A DNA stretch of 5,466 nt from Roseburia sp. CAG:309 (GTDB taxonomy: Bacteria > Bacillota > Clostridia > Lachnospirales > Lachnospiraceae), in assembly GCA_000434115.1 (NCBI GenBank), contig FR893994.1, positions 1 to 5,466 of the forward strand, given 5' to 3'. The stretch's first letter is position 1. Each line of letters begins with the position of its first letter. A model generated the notes under the pieces. It was given only the letters and a program-made list of their open reading frames with translations, was not told the DNA's origin and made no database searches. Shown here one piece after another: positions 4,733 through 5,466 of the stretch. The translations under genes were made by a program, and so were the position numbers.

Positions 4733-5466
4733 TCATTTTTTCCAAGATAAATTGTTTTCCAATGCCAGACTTTCAACAAAACTGCTGCTATTTCCACGTG
4801 TCGGCTGAATCTGAATATTGATCAATATTCCAATCGCCATCGCATTGCTTAACATGGACGACAATCCATTGCTCAAAAACGGAAGCGGAAGTCCTGTATT
4901 GGGCAGTAACCTTGTCACTACGCATATATTAAAAAATGTTTGAAAGCAGAAAAGGGAGCCAATTCCAAGAGCAATCATCATTCCGAGATAATCTCTCGCA
5001 TGTTTGGCTGCGATAAAGCATTTAATAATAATGATCGACAACAAACCTAATATGATCAGACAGCCGATAAAACCAAATTCCTCGCTGATTGGAGCCCACA
5101 CAAAGTCACTTTCGATGACATCGACCGAATTATAGTTGCGGTTTTCACTCAAACCATCCATCAGCAGTTTTCCATACAATTTTCCGGAAGCAATCGACAA
5201 TACCGAATTATTCTGCTGGTACATAATGCCAAGTGCCTCTGTTTCCGGATGCAGCCATCCGGTAATACGTCGCAGCTGATAATCATAAAGCAGCTTCTGC
5301 CCCGGCTGCTGAATATACCATATCAAAAATCCGGCAATTGGAATCAATACAGCTACCACCGGACCAATGATCTTTTTACTCATGCCCGAACACAAAATCA
5401 TCATCGCAAGTACAACCATAACAACAACGCCCGATGAAAGGTCGGATTGTACCAAAATAAACGCTG
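4733..5466 (-). CDS. rodA: RodA/FtsW-family (SEDS) peptidoglycan glycosyltransferase, 3' part, truncated by window edge
   Basis: SEDS proteins are polytopic membrane enzymes that polymerise lipid II into glycan strands, working with a class B penicillin-binding protein. About 243 C-terminal codons are present and the frame is open to the right edge. A TTG at 5455 is an internal Leu, not the start, because family sequence continues upstream (FIL before VQSDLSSG, the counterpart of QPDLGT). Five membrane helices are visible, probably TM6-TM10. The large extracytoplasmic loop contains YQQNNSVLSIASGKLYGK and then ESDFVWAPISEEFGFIG. Its Asp (codon 5107-5105) aligns with the essential loop-4 Asp of RodA/FtsW. 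The C-terminal signature NTGLPLPFLSNGLSS follows, with Asn-Gly where Tyr-Gly is common. FtsW or SpoVE cannot be fully excluded. RodA is favoured because rodA-mgsA downstream of mre/min genes is a remembered Clostridia arrangement; those genes would lie outside the window. mgsA follows after 21 bp. Confidence 0.88.
   Translation of the reverse strand, partial: AFILVQSDLSSGVVVMVVLAMMILCSGMSKKIIGPVVAVLIPIAGFLIWYIQQPGQKLLYDYQLRRITGWLHPETEALGIMYQQNNSVLSIASGKLYGKLLMDGLSENRNYNSVDVIESDFVWAPISEEFGFIGCLIILGLLSIIIIKCFIAAKHARDYLGMMIALGIGSLFCFQTFFNICVVTRLLPNTGLPLPFLSNGLSSMLSNAMAIGILINIQIQPTRGNSSSFVESLALENNLSWKK

Noticed and set aside
5453..5455. TTG at 5455 as the start of the RodA-type gene
   Set aside because: The frame stays open to the window edge and the preceding codons continue the family sequence leading into the QSDLSSG motif; known family members have about five more membrane helices upstream.

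Overview
The window looks like chromosomal core sequence from an AT-rich, low-GC Gram-positive bacterium of the Clostridia, most likely Lachnospiraceae or a close relative. The reasons are strong AGGAGG-type ribosome binding sites, the gene order rodA-mgsA followed by HlyD-like protein-yggS-sepF-divIVA-lspA, and protein sequences typical of that group. This assignment comes from remembered family and gene-order patterns, not from a database search.

Layout from right to left, which is the direction of transcription for seven of the eight genes. At the right edge is the 3' two thirds of a rodA/ftsW-type peptidoglycan polymerase gene (4733-5466, minus, 5' end outside the window). It is followed after 21 bp by mgsA, methylglyoxal synthase (4313-4711, minus). 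A small DUF378 membrane protein gene then points the other way (4114-4308, plus), converging on mgsA and diverging from the next gene. From 4010 leftwards runs a tight minus-strand operon: a TTG-initiated, single-pass HlyD-like protein (2610-4010), yggS/ylmE (1900-2586), sepF (1364-1873), divIVA (185-1342) and the first 50 codons of lspA (1-152, cut by the left edge). Gaps inside this operon are only 21-32 bp and each gene has its own ribosome binding site. No gap between genes exceeds about 105 bp.

The genes form an envelope and division module. RodA polymerises glycan strands. SepF tethers FtsZ to the membrane. DivIVA marks curved membrane and recruits partners. LspA matures lipoproteins. 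YggS is a PLP homeostasis protein habitually encoded beside sepF. The HlyD-like protein probably acts at the cell surface, but its role is unknown. mgsA is a metabolic passenger. The ylmG and ylmH genes often found between sepF and divIVA in other Firmicutes are absent here.

I see no mobile element, CRISPR array, RNA gene or clearly new system. Points worth a second look are the Asp-to-Glu changes at two catalytic positions of MgsA, the altered membrane-contact tip and long acidic tail of DivIVA, the HlyD-like protein in a division operon with no visible transporter partner, and two perfect inverted repeats, one inside lspA and one over the DUF378 stop codon.
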